From Halichondria panicea (taxonomy: Eukaryota; Porifera; Demospongiae; Suberitida; Halichondriidae): a stretch of 64,000 nucleotides of DNA. The notes below the pieces were generated by a model that was not told the origin of the DNA, ran no database searches, and was given only the letters and a program-made list of their open reading frames with translations. This document shows positions 24,603-35,388 of the stretch, one piece after another. The stretch's first letter is position 1. Each line of letters starts with the position of its first letter. The DNA lies in NCBI RefSeq assembly GCF_963675165.1, contig NC_087387.1, positions 4,118,990 through 4,182,989 of the forward strand, given 5' to 3'. Both the position numbers and the translations under genes were made by a program.

Positions 24603-25026
24603 GTAGACTGCTACAGCTGCTCAAGGACCAATCAAGTGCAATTAAGAGTTTCTATAGGCTTCTAGTCATGTTTTCTTGGATTTTATTTCGTGGATTTGCA
24701 AAATAACACTTCGTTCTCTAGTTTTGCTTACTTGGAATGGCATTGAAGCCTTTTCAGAAGAGTGCGTAGCAAAACTTGTTCACCGAGTGTTGCTAATCTA
24801 CTTAGTCGTTAGCTCTGCACTAGAACGCTAGCTATATAGCAAGAGTGAGAAGAGAGCTGCAAGGCTCTGCTGATGCAGCCATTGATTAGTCTAGAACTTT
24901 TGGCATCGATCGTTTTTAACAACAATCATGTGATTCCTGCTTGCAGCAAAATTAATTAATCATAATGTGTGTATAAAAGCTATTAGTAGCTTTATGTTAT
25001 GTAGCTTTGGCATCTCCACCGAGGCA
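24533..25026. mobile_element. About 494-bp repeat with TGCCTCGGTG ends
   Basis: Starts TGCCTCGGTGCGCATG and ends CTCCACCGAGGCA. It carries a GTCT microsatellite. Related pieces lie at about 19,917, 42,140, 52,080, 54,830, 58,100 and 58,490. Lies in a dynein intron. Confidence 0.6.
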
Positions 25027-25107
25027 TCAGCACCGCTGTGCGGGTGCTTTCATTATGTCAGTATTTACATGTATGTGGCCGGGAGATTCAATTAATTTTG
25101 ATTTTAG

Positions 25108-25176
25108 GCCCAAGAGATAGTCGCTGAAAATGCTCTGGACATAGCATCAAAGGAAGGACACTGGGTTATCCTGCAG
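25108..25176 (+). pseudogene. Dynein exon
   Basis: AQEIVAENALDIASKEGHWV then ILQ. Open, 23 codons. Confidence 0.88.
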
Positions 25177-25306
25177 GTATGTTCAGATCTTTCGTTGGTT
25201 TTACAAAGTATTCGTAAGGCAATTTTAATGGTGGTGCTGCTATGCATGCTTAAATGGAAAATGCAAATGGAGGAAATCTATAATTATGTTTATGCCATCT
25301 CCGTAG

Positions 25307-25444
25307 AACATTCATCTGGTGGCCAAATGGCTCTCTAAACTGGAGAAGAAACTAGAGACGTACAGTGATGGGAGTCACTCTGCTTATCGTGTTTACATGT
25401 CTGCTGAACCAGCACCCATTCCAGACTCGCATATCATTCCTCAG
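25307..25444 (+). pseudogene. Dynein exon
   Basis: [20 protein letters not shown], then [19 protein letters not shown]. Open, 46 codons. Confidence 0.88.
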
Positions 25445-25956
25445 GTAACATGTACAGTTGATGTAGTGCACTTGCAACGGTTAGAGAGAATTGCTGAACA
25501 GCAAAACCATGCGCTATTATGTAGATTACCATCATATCATGTGTCTAACTGACATTTCGTACGTTAGAGTTAAGTTTACTGCCAGACACCTCTGTTGCAA
25601 GTGCACTTGCAATCAACTGCACACTGAAACTAGCCTTCTTTTTTTTGTTTTGTCACAATCGTTCAATAATATAAAAACGATTGGAATAAATATATGTTAA
25701 GAAAGAGAGCCTGGAATGGAAAGTCGCGTAACGGTAGAAGGGTGTTATGACGGGTAATTTTTGTGGTGTTAAAGTTCGTTAAACTTTAACAGTGGTGATG
25801 CACTATATTACGTGCGTTTCGGTAAACCACGCACTAGGTTTTTGTGAGGAAAATGTTCATAGAGGCCAGCTTGCCCACACATTTTTACACCACGAAAATA
25901 GACCTGTTCCCCTAGGTTCGATCAGCAGAGTCAAAACACCTGTTTCCTCCCTACAG

Positions 25957-26046
25957 GGTGTACTTGAGTCTTCCATCAAGATCACCAATGAGCCCCCCAC
26001 TGGCATGCTGGCTAACCTCCACAAGGCTATGGACAACTTCACTCAG
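25957..26046 (+). pseudogene. Dynein exon
   Basis: [20 protein letters not shown], then [10 protein letters not shown]. Open, 30 codons. Confidence 0.88.
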
Positions 26047-26192
26047 GTACATAAGTGTATTTAGGAACCACGGAAAAATCATTATGTCATCTGGGACCGT
26101 AAGCATAGTAGCTGGTTGTGACAGCCACGCAGAATGTAGACATGCACAAATCATGTTGCTTCGGTGGAGCATTACTGTAGTAATATTTATAG

Positions 26193-26384
26193 GAGACCCT
26201 AGAAATGTGCTCTCGTGAGAATGAGTTCAAGAGCCTACTCTTCTTGCTGGTATACTTTCATGCTGTACTGATTGAGAGGAGGACGTTCGATCCCCAAGGC
26301 TGGAATAGACCTTACCCCTTCACTACTGGTGATCTGACCATTAGCGTCAATGTGCTGTATAACTACTTGGAAGCCAATGCTAAG
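26193..26384 (+). pseudogene. Dynein exon
   Basis: [20 protein letters not shown] through [19 protein letters not shown]. Open, 64 codons. Confidence 0.88.
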
Positions 26385-26601
26385 GTGTGTGTGTACATGT
26401 AGTAATGTACATGTAGTAATGGCTATGTGACCTGCATCTACAATTCATATTCTGCTCAAAACAGGTGTGCATAATTATTATGGTTGTCACTATAATAGTT
26501 TCATGATGCAATTCTAGACCCAAGATTTGTGATGAAAATATTCTATAGCCTGAGTAACTTGATGTTTTGTTCATAATTGGTTGTCGTTAATTCATGATCA
26601 G

Positions 26602-26725
26602 GTCCCATGGACTGACCTGCGTTACTTGTTTGGTGAGATCATGTATGGTGGTCACATCACTGTACGTCGATTGGGACAGGAGACTCTGCAAAACATACCT
26701 TGAAGTGTTCATGAAACCTGAGCAG
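26602..26725 (+). pseudogene. Dynein exon with 1-nt insertion
   Basis: [20 protein letters not shown] is in frame. After the ACT codon one extra base shifts the frame. Removing it from the reading gives the expected [19 protein letters not shown]. 124 nt where 123 is expected. Confidence 0.87.
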
Positions 26726-26863
26726 GTGTGCTGGTGTTAAGTATTAAATTTTCTTCTGTGTATGTAAAGCTGCAAGTCTTTCGCATGGGTGTAGGTAGGG
26801 TCCTTAACTGGGAGCTAATCAGTATTTAGGACGCTTGTACGTAACTCATAAACTTTTTCTCAG

Positions 26864-27106
26864 CTTGATGGTGAGCTTCTGCTGGCCCCTGGCTTTGCCA
26901 CCCCACCCAACCTCGACTACATTGGCTACCACAAGTACATTTCTGAAAACCTTCCTCCCGAGAGCCCCTACCTCTATGGCATGCACTCCAATGCGGAGAT
27001 TGGTTTCCTCACAACCACATCTGAGAATCTTTTCCGCACTGTGTTGGAGATGCAACCTAGGGACTCATCCGGGGCTGGTGCCTCTGGTACCACTAGAGAG
27101 GAAAAG
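26864..27106 (+). pseudogene. Dynein exon: C-terminal domain
   Basis: [20 protein letters not shown], then [20 protein letters not shown] and [12 protein letters not shown]. Open, 81 codons. Confidence 0.88.
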
Positions 27107-27506
27107 GTGTTTTGAGGTGCACTGTGTATTTTTGTCATTCTCACAAGATGCATTTTATTATCACTAACAAGCATTAAAAATAGTCTGTGGTGTGTCCAGC
27201 GCTAGAATCAGGGGATTTAAAACGATTTTACCGAACAATCGCTTGTTAGATTGAATTTGCAAACTGCAAACTAAATCTCTTTGTATAATTGTGTGTTTGT
27301 GTTTGGTGCTACAATTAATATTACTATACAAATACTATTACACGCAGTAATAGGCGTGGCCACACTATTTAAGGGTTGTATAGCCAACATTTATTTGCTC
27401 GCATGAGCCCCTTTTTTCTCTGAGCACCCCACTATACAGGCTTTTCTAGAAACGCTCCTGATAGTGTCTAGTCAGTTTCTCGGTTTAATCTGTATGCACT
27501 ATTTAG

Positions 27507-28167
27507 GTGAAGTCGTTACTTGACGAGTGTCTCGAGAAACTTCCTGATAGCTTCAATATGACTGACTTACATGGCAAAGCAGAGGATAAGACACCGTATG
27601 TGCTGGTGGCACTACAAGAGTGTGAGAGAATGAACACGCTCAGACAAAACGAGCCTACCCTTCGATGAATGGTCTCGCTGCTTGGTACGTCGATCTCGGT
27701 CAAAGAATCCGCGAATTGGATAGTTGGGTGTCAGATTTTGGCATGCCTTCATGTATCTGGCTAGCCGGGTTCTTCAATCCTCAGTCCTTCCTCACGGCTA
27801 TTATGCAATCTATTGCTCGCAAGAACGAGTCGCCTCTAGACAAAATGTGCCTACAATGTGACGTCACAAAAAAGAATCGTGATGATTTCAGCAGCCCCCC
27901 TCGCGAAGGCTCATATGTACATGGGCTGTTTATGGAGGGAGCTCGTTGGGACACGCAAACCAGTCTGATTCAGGAGAAAGAGCTGACACCGAAAATGCCT
28001 GTCATCTTCATTAAAGCTATCCCAATTGATAAACAAGATGTTACCAGTGTCCTGTATATAAGACACGTATGAGAGGGCCTACTTACGTATGGACGTTCAA
28101 CCTCAAGACCAAGGAATCTCCATCCAAGTGGGTCATTGCTGGAGTATGTCTACTCCTGAGTATCTAA
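27507..28167 (+). pseudogene. Dynein last exon with two deletions
   Basis: VKSLLDECLEKLPDSFNMTD through [13 protein letters not shown], then about 40 family-conserved codons are absent (junction near 27,646). It resumes as [20 protein letters not shown] and continues to AIPIDKQDV, where 10 nt are missing relative to 1-401 (junction near 28,041). The natural end, GVCLLLSI and TAA at 28,165-28,167, is still present in the shifted frame. Confidence 0.88.
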
Positions 28168-30800
28168 ACGCTCCTATCTAAACGCTCCATATATACCATA
28201 CCACGCAAATATGAACTTTGGAACATATTAATACCGTAGTGACACTACGTAACTACGTATGTAGCTACCCGATCATTTATTGACTAAAAATTATACTCTT
28301 AATTCAAAAACTGCTGAAGGTCAGTTGTAATTATATATGACTTCTATAACTGCACTGTGGTGCGCTAAACAACGTTATCAACCATTAAGTACCATAACTC
28401 AATGGGGATATACCGTATAGCGCGAAATTTTCGAGGCACTTATATTTCGTGGATTGGCCTCTAAAAGCCATTTCGTTGCACAATGTTCGCGGAATGACTG
28501 CTTACCGGAAGCCACTCCTTTAAATCTTGCACGTTATAGCAGGTAAAGAACGATTTTCGTGGACTTAATTTTCGTGTAGGATTGCTAACCCACGAAATCC
28601 ACGAAAATTAAGCCCCTCGAAAATTTCGCGCTATACGGTACTTAGCAGGTATAATACTTTTATCAGGGCACACTTTTTTATTAGCAGGTATATAACATTT
28701 TTCGATTAGAAAGTACGTATAACTAAAATGTTTTGTGAGTACACGATTTTAATCCCCTTCACAAGCTCAACACGTGCAAAATGTACTTGTTCTATTCTAC
28801 TACTGTACAGGGCGAAATTTTTGAGGCACTTACAATTAAATTTTGTAAATTGGCCTCTAAATCATTTCGTTGAATGAATTTCGTGGGTTGACTGCTAACT
28901 GGAAGCACTCCCAGACCACGCCTTTAATTGTTCACATTCATGAATTAATTTTCGTATGATTACTAACCCACGATAACAGCGAAAATTAAGCCCCTCCTTC
29001 CGTGCGACGCCCGTCTACATTCCCACATGTGCTAGAATCAGGTATATATATAGCACAATTATTTGCATGCATGGAGGATTGCAAAAAAGGGTAACGGTTT
29101 TCCGCTACATCAATTCAATGTTTAATGAATGTATGTCCTCAATGACAACTTACCCCCCTATTTAATTATACATGCATGTACATGTAGAATGCCGTTAATT
29201 TGTAACCACGTTCACAGTTTATCTATCGCTATACCGGTACTTAAGCTTCAAAAACGCATTCTCTTTTATGCACTCTTAGCCTCTTAGGACCCTGGATGCA
29301 TATATATTCTAACACCCCCAAAATTCTTTATTACCGACGGTGTATAACGATTATAGTGGATCGAGAGTCTTAATTTTCGTGTGTATTATTTCTGCATTAC
29401 AAGTCAACAATTCAACAATTTTTTTATGTAGTCATGTATATTCAAGTTCTTTGCACAAAAGGTATCATACTATAGGGGAAAACCAAAATTAGTATATAGC
29501 CAAACTAGGCTACAAATTAAAGGTTGTCCGTAGTTATGTATCGTCATTATTTTTCTGTCGATAATTATAAATACTGTGATTTGTACTTGCACGTATACTA
29601 TATAGGAGAGGCCGATTTCTTAAGACGACTTTTAAAGGACAATGATATAAAGAAAGACATACTACTATAGAACTCCGTAATGGTATACTTACAAAAAAAG
29701 AGGATAAGTTTTTGGCAAGAGTGTTTGAACAAGCAGCGGTAAATAGAACTTCATACAACAATAGAGAACAACTGACAAAACTGATCATGCATGCAGGGTA
29801 TAGTCTGGTACTAGTTTACAACAAATAACTATAACTTCAGAACAAAAACTTTTGAGGGAGACTCTGCTCCAGGAAACTCTAAAGACTAATAAACATTCCT
29901 TAACAAAAACCATGGTAACTAAACAACTAATTATAACCACGTGCACAGTAATTAAGTCTAAAACAATAACTATAATACAAGTGACCACGCAAACGTACAT
30001 GTGCATGGACAAAAAAGTGGTAAAATTAACAGCACAACACAATAATAAAAATTCCACAATTGAAACATGTGCCCATTTTCAGCTCAACACAGCATACTGT
30101 ACCCCGTCCTGCAGAAAAGAAAACTGGGATTTGAGATGTAAAATCTATAGCACTTCTCCTCAAATTATACTACTGTAAAAAGTGCGAAATTTTAAAGGAA
30201 TGGTTGAATCAATTCCGTCCGTGGGTTGACTGCTTACTACTAATAACATTTTTATACAGGCAGCAGCAGCATCTTGAATAATATTATTGTGTAAACTTCG
30301 TATGTATTTTTCATGCGCAGAGTGGCTCTAAAGAGATATATCATTGTTATAGCAAGATTTATATAAAGTTCCTTAAGCATAAAAATAATCTGACAAGAAA
30401 GAGGTTGCAATCCACTAGCTGTTATATAGTTAAGAAAAAACGAGATCTAGAGGACACATTAATTTTATTGTGACCAAATTATATTATTCAATTATATTAT
30501 TCAAGCCACAAAACAGGCTTGAATATAATATAATTATTGGGAATGAAAGAGCAATGTTGAATGAATAGTAATCTCAGGACTATAGTAATCTCAGGGCTAC
30601 TCCCAGACCATGCCTTCCATCTTGTAGCTAATTAACAAAATATTTTCGATTAGGATTGCTAACCCATGAAAACAGTGAAAATTTCACGGTATGCCACAAA
30701 CAAAACCTTTTACTATAGTGAAAAGTCGGAAACGTGAGAAAGTGTACTTATCTTTGGTGTAACTAATTATAAACAATGTAGTTCTGACCATCACACTGAC
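28168..30800. other. Non-coding segment paralogous to 402-8,650
   Basis: Copy without the foldback and TTAA insertions and with its own MITE (28,411-28,640). No gene seen. It is the reference empty locus for the insertions in the first copy. Confidence 0.7.
28411..28640. mobile_element. 230-bp MITE, TACCGTATAGCGCG ends
   Basis: TACCGTATAGCGCGAAATTT at the left and AAATTTCGCGCTATACGGTA at the right. Arms pair over at least 40 bp. Absent from the paralogous position near 610. Confidence 0.88.
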
Positions 30801-30897
30801 CTCATATTTGAGATTGATCAGCTCCCTTTGAGAGGAGTAGCTCAACAATGGAGGAGTGATCATTCATTGTAGCGTACATCAATGGAGTACCTCCAAC
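30801..30897 (-). CDS. Ankyrin-derived exon, possibly terminal
   Basis: VGGTPLMYATMNDHSSIVEL then LLSKGADQSQI and an in-frame TGA just before a GTCAGT-type donor. It is either the last coding exon of this cluster or a decayed copy of the type at 8,651-8,744. Confidence 0.6.
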
Positions 30898-31051
30898 CTA
30901 AAATAATAATTATACATGATTGTAGCGAATGAAAACGTGTTCACACACTTACATTAACATGTGCAAACCTTATTTCTCAAGGCAGCCAATTTTTTTTATT
31001 TTTATTTTGAATTTAAGAAGCTACGTAGAGGCAATTGCAAATATAACTCAC

Positions 31052-31150
31052 ATTGTCCTGACAGTTGACTTGAGCCCCTACAGAAACCAGTAGTTCTACA
31101 ACACTTAGATGGCCTTCTTGAGAAGCTATCTCGAGAGGAGTGAAGCCATA
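31052..31150 (-). CDS. Ankyrin repeat exon, 99 nt
   Basis: YGFTPLEIASQEGHLSVVEL, ending VNCQDN. Intact splice sites. Near-identical to 42,716-42,814. Confidence 0.85.
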
Positions 31151-31233
31151 CTGAAAACAGATTGGAAAAAATATTCACAGACAAATTTTCAATACAAATT
31201 TGTACATCACACGTACTTAGTGTTTCCCCCACA

Positions 31234-31534
31234 CGCTAAGTAGGCCTGTGCCAAACATTCAAATTTTTTACCTATTATTCGCACCTATTAATAATTAACA
31301 CCTATTATTCAACATACACAGCAGCGAAATAGTACCAAAAATGTAGTTCAACATTGCATGATTGGACTACAATTAATTTACTGCCGTGTAAAATGTGGGC
31401 GTGTTGTGAGCTACTGCGCATGTGCAATTCAATGAATATCATTAAACTATTTTCACAGTGCCTATTATTCAAAAGACTGCCTATTATTCAAAAAATTATT
31501 CTGGAATATTACTTTGGCAAGGCCTAACGCTAAG
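31234..31534. mobile_element. About 300-bp MITE, TAGGCCT...TGCCAA ends
   Basis: CTAAGTAGGCCTGTGCCAA at the left; TTGGCAAGGCCTAACGC at the right. Internal CCTATTATTC repeats. A second copy lies at about 42,896-43,180 with a damaged right end. Absent near 9,130. Confidence 0.65.
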
Positions 31535-32144
31535 CCCAGCCCTATTTGAATCTGTATACATGTAAGTCTTGTGTGTGCAGTGTTGATAAGCTAATTGAAT
31601 TTGGGGAAATTCCTGCATGCATGGGCACTGTACAGATTCTCTCTATTGTGGTCACACAATATTGTGCCACGTACTGCATGTGTTGAGGACATTGAGAAGT
31701 CAAGCTGTGTGCATGCCAAATAAATAGCCCTCCTTCGCAGGCCCTCTTTTTTCTGTTCACTTTCTAAGGGATTAATAAAGAAAGAAGGAAGAGACAAAGA
31801 AAAAGGAGAGCCTGCATGCCTTGCTAAGCTGCGTGACGGTAGACAAGTGAAGGTGGGCAGTCACTAGCAGGGCGGAGCCTGGCAAGGCCAAAAGCTACAG
31901 CATGCCTACGCATATTGCTGACTTTCACATAAAGTACACTAGAATCAAGTCTGGAGACATCGTAGACGAGGGCTTAATTACCTATTACCTACAGTAAATA
32001 ATAGTTAGACACTGTTTACTTTGGGCTTCTACATCACGTAGAAACCTCCTAAACAGTGCACATAAGCATAATATTATTATATCATAGCAACCATGAATCT
32101 CTATAGCCAATTATCATATTTGCTACATGATTGTCTGAGTGAAG

Positions 32145-32369
32145 TACCGTATAGCGGGACATTTTCGCTCAGCAGAAATGTTTTATGAGTTCTAATAATT
32201 ATATTCGCGTTTCTATGCCAGGAAACCACACCCACCAATAACTTTATATGTGAAATACCGCTGCGTGGGAGTTTAATTATATTGCATGCAGTTATAATTT
32301 TCGCATCTTCTGTCTACCCTCGAAAAACGCGAAATTTTGCACCTCACGAAAATTTCCTGCTGTACGGTA
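32145..32369. mobile_element. MITE, TACCGTATAGCGGG ends
   Basis: TACCGTATAGCGGGACATTT against the inverse AAATTTCCTGCTGTACGGTA. Flanked by a 23-bp near-direct repeat (ACATGATTGTC.GAGTGAAGT). Confidence 0.75.
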
Positions 32370-32390
32370 CATGATTGTCAAAGTGAAGTA

Positions 32391-32831
32391 CAGTGGAACC
32401 TCTATTAACGACCACCTCCGAAGAGCAACAACACGCTATATAACGGCCAAGAGCTCAGGTCCAGACTAAAATGACTTCAATGTAAAGCAACCTCTCTTGG
32501 GAGCGGCCACCTCTCATACAAACTTTGAAAAGGCTGTAGAGACAAGCAACAGCTAGGTTTTCACGATTGTGCAAAATAATGCTATATAAATTATCTCAAC
32601 AATAATTTTCTGCTAATTCTGAGTGTGGCTGTCCATTCTGGGAGGTTATTTTCCATTGCTAAAGCTGATCAGGGGACTAGAAAGCTGCTCGTTATACGGA
32701 GGTGGCCGCTCCTGAAAGGTTGCTTTACATATTGAAGTCATTGTTCAATCCGGACATGTGCTCTTGGTTATTATATAGCGTGTGGTTGCTCTTGGGAGGT
32801 GGTTCGCTAATGGAGGTTCCATTTTGCACTG
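32391..32831. mobile_element. CAGTGGAACCTC MITE, TA-flanked
   Basis: CAGTGGAACCTCTATTAACG at the left; GCTAATGGAGGTTCC and CACTG at the right, next to TA. End type and TA site fit the pogo/Tigger group. Second copy at 44,001-44,403. Confidence 0.7.
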
Positions 32832-33345
32832 TACCTTTAATTACTCAACCAGATTTCAGGGAAAAAACTTTTCTGAGTTCAGAACGGACCCCACTTGACT
32901 ACAGAATAGATATTATTACAGCAGTATAGGTATATAGTCCACTCTAGTCTTTCATACTCCACTACTGCTGACAAAGGTTTCATGAAGTCTACTTTATACT
33001 TAGATCATAAAATTATGATAAATTCGCTCTAAGTACTGTGTGGGAGGAGAGTTATTGCGGTGTACTCTCGCCCGCACTCATAAAATGTTGTCTATACGTC
33101 AGTGGGGGAGTCAGTGAGGGATCACGCGACTTATCAAGGCAGGTTCTTCTTTTTCTTTGTCGCTTCCTTCTAAATTATTTGTTCTCCAATTCTCCTCTTA
33201 ATAACAGAAAAAGGAGGGCCTGCCAAGGAGGCTAACAATAACAAACATAGCAGGAATTTTATCTACTGCCCTCTCTCCCTAGCCATAGTCTGGCCACCCT
33301 GTTTGAACTTTACACTGGGGGAAACACTGCACGAAATCAACCCAC

Positions 33346-33444
33346 TGTGTTTGGCAGGTCAACAATGGCTCCAGCAGTGATCAAATGGTGAGCGATATCT
33401 TTGTGTCCCTTGAAGCTGGCTGTCCAGAGAGCAGTCTCTCCGTC
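33346..33444 (-). CDS. Ankyrin repeat exon, 99 nt
   Basis: DGETALWTASFKGHKDIAHH, ending IVDLPNT before a GTGGGT donor. Confidence 0.85.
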
Positions 33445-33723
33445 CTATAATAGTATATGTATACGTTGTAATGCGATCACGTATCATCTCACTGACACAT
33501 GCAGAGTGTGACAAATATGCACTTGTTAGGCACAGCGGTGTTGTTTGACGGTGAATTTATACTCTCAACAACAGAATTTGAATATAAAGTGCATATGGAC
33601 AAACTCAGATATTTTTTTTATTAACGAGACAACATTGTGTCTAGCATATGAAATCAGAGAGGATGGCTGCTGTATATGGTTATCACAAACTAAAGGACAC
33701 TCCAAAGTGTCTAGAGCACTTAC

Positions 33724-33822
33724 TTGTTCTTGTATATGAACATCTGCTCCACTGTCAAGGAGTTGCTGCACTATCTTAAGATGTCCTTTACGACTAGCAC
33801 AGTAGAGAGCAGTAGCACCTTC
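33724..33822 (-). CDS. Ankyrin repeat exon, 99 nt
   Basis: EGATALYCASRKGHLKIVQQ, ending GADVHIQEQ. GTAAGT donor. Confidence 0.86.
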
Positions 33823-33928
33823 CTGTTAACCAGTGCAGTGTATTGGCAATTATACAGACAGAGGGACAGAGTGAACGATAATTATGATTATACGCAATAT
33901 GCAAATATGCCAAAATACCAACACTCAC

Positions 33929-34027
33929 ATTGTCCTGACTGTTGACTTGAGCCCCCACAAAAAGCAGAGCCAACACAACACTGAGATGGCCTTCTTGAGC
34001 AGCTGCCATGAGAGGAGTGGTACCATT
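33929..34027 (-). CDS. Ankyrin repeat exon, 99 nt
   Basis: NGTTPLMAAAQEGHLSVVLA, ending VNSQDN. GTGAGT donor. Only 106 nt of intron separates it from the next exon at 33,822. Confidence 0.85.
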
Positions 34028-34307
34028 CTGTAAGAAAAGGGGAAGCTGTTATTATAATAGCAGTTCTTTATCTAGGACTGGAACCACTGTAGCTTTTAGC
34101 AATTTACAATTTTCACTTATATCTTTGCATGGAAAGATCTAATCTAGAAAATGACTGCACAACTGAATTCTAATTGCTATTCTTGTGGTATGACATTTGA
34201 ATGCAGGGATACAACATAGTCATTTTAAAAATTGAACTAAGCGTGACTGACTATAAGTATAAGATATTATTAACCATGGTACTGACAGGTAGTGGAGGAT
34301 ATTATGG

Positions 34308-34673
34308 ATGCATATACCCTCCGAGTATAGGTGTGGTATATCTGGCAGCACTATAAAAGGACCTCCCACTAGCAACAATTCAACCCACGATGCAGACTGC
34401 AAAACGAGCAAGCCAGATTTTGCAGCCATCAAAGAGCTAGTTGAGCAACACGTTGACACCTACAGATACTCAAGAGCCTCCTTGGTCCAAGAGTTGGCCA
34501 TTCGACGTCCTTTACTGGAGTTGCAAGCTCTTCTTGTGTCTAAACTATGCCCATGGACCGACCCATGGCTTAGCCATCTTGTTGGAGAGCAGCTTCCGTG
34601 TTTCTGCTGTCGCTTTGAAGTCTTAGTACCATCAAGCATGGCTCCTTTCTCTTGCTACTTTCCAAAAAACTAA
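34308..34673 (+). CDS. Hypothetical open frame conserved in two paralogs
   Basis: 121 codons on the strand opposite the ankyrin exons, with the central part RASLVQELAIRRPLLELQAL. The copy near 45.84-46.19 kb keeps the same frame from the GISGS residues to the same stop, with a few substitutions; a 2-nt deletion changes the frame before that. No family recognised. An A-rich run follows the stop. It could be a captured exon, or open only because the copies are young. Confidence 0.3.
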   Translation: MHIPSEYRCGISGSTIKGPPTSNNSTHDADCKTSKPDFAAIKELVEQHVDTYRYSRASLVQELAIRRPLLELQALLVSKLCPWTDPWLSHLVGEQLPCFCCRFEVLVPSSMAPFSCYFPKN

Positions 34674-35030
34674 AAAAAAAACTTGAAAACTGTGCATGCC
34701 TGGGGGGCTGTATGTTATTTCTGTATATACAAAATTAGCTGTTGACCAATGAGTGGTGACGTAAGTGTGGTATAATTATACGTATTAAGACTGGTAACAA
34801 CTAAATAATAATAAATTATAGAGCCAACAGCGGGGAGGGAGGAGGTGTACATGGCCAACTTAATAAATAAATGTTGGGCAAATTAGTATATAGAAGTGAA
34901 GAATTAAGTTGAAATGTGCTGTCCTGATGAAAAAAACTGTGCACAAAGTAACGTGACATCCTGTCAATTGCACGTAAGCAACTCGCAATTGATAACGTTA
35001 CTTCCAACGTATAATTATGTTTGCACTACT

Positions 35031-35089
35031 TGTGTTACCAGGAGTACATGAATATTCAGTAGTATTCATGTACTCCTGGTGTTACTTTG
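35031..35089. repeat. Hairpin insertion, 18-bp perfect stem
   Basis: ACCAGGAGTACATGAATA (35,037-35,054), 8-nt loop, then its exact inverse (35,063-35,080). The paralog near 46,545 lacks the whole insertion and reads CTACTTGAATGC. Confidence 0.8.
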
Positions 35090-35289
35090 AATGCATATAA
35101 TTATAATTACGTACATGTATGCATGTTAGCTAGCTTTCTGGCTGTATGGGACATGTACATATTACGTAAAATGTGTAAGCTACAAGAGATAAGTCAGTGA
35201 CACCATTCTGAAAAAGGGGTACCAGGATGATTAGACAGTGTTCCAGTGACACTTTCTATAATTATGACATACAGCTGATATGAACCCAC

Positions 35290-35388
35290 CGTGTTTGGTA
35301 GGTCAACAATGGCTCCAGCAGCGATCAAATGGTGAGCAACATCTGTCCGTCCATTGAAGCTGGCTGCCCAGAAAGCTGTCTCTCCGTC
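35290..35388 (-). CDS. Ankyrin repeat exon, 99 nt
   Basis: DGETAFWAASFNGRTDVAHH, ending IVDLPNT. Intact sites. Confidence 0.85.

Larger units (their letters stand above)
18315..28167 (+). pseudogene. Axonemal dynein heavy chain (outer-arm beta type), 5'-truncated pseudogene with introns
   Basis: Eighteen exon remnants, in order, match the last quarter of a DNAH9/11/17-type heavy chain: distal stalk coiled coil, AAA5, AAA6 and the C-terminal domain. Landmarks are [15 protein letters not shown] (18.3 kb), [20 protein letters not shown] (19.2), [20 protein letters not shown] (21.0), [20 protein letters not shown] (26.0), [19 protein letters not shown] (26.3) and the [13 protein letters not shown] end (28.1). 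Introns are kept, so it arose by DNA duplication, not reverse transcription. Lesions: no exons before the stalk; two 1-nt indels in 18,564-18,678; no AG before 18,876; TGA at 19,639 and an 8-nt deletion near 19,669; TGA at 24,177; a 1-nt insertion near 26,662; about 40 codons deleted near 27,646; a 10-nt deletion near 28,041. Many other exons remain open, so decay looks recent. Confidence 0.85.

Noticed and set aside
18315-28167. Functional dynein heavy-chain gene
   Set aside because: No exons before the stalk, in-frame TGA codons at 19,639 and 24,177, several frameshifting indels and a deletion of about 40 codons in the last exon.
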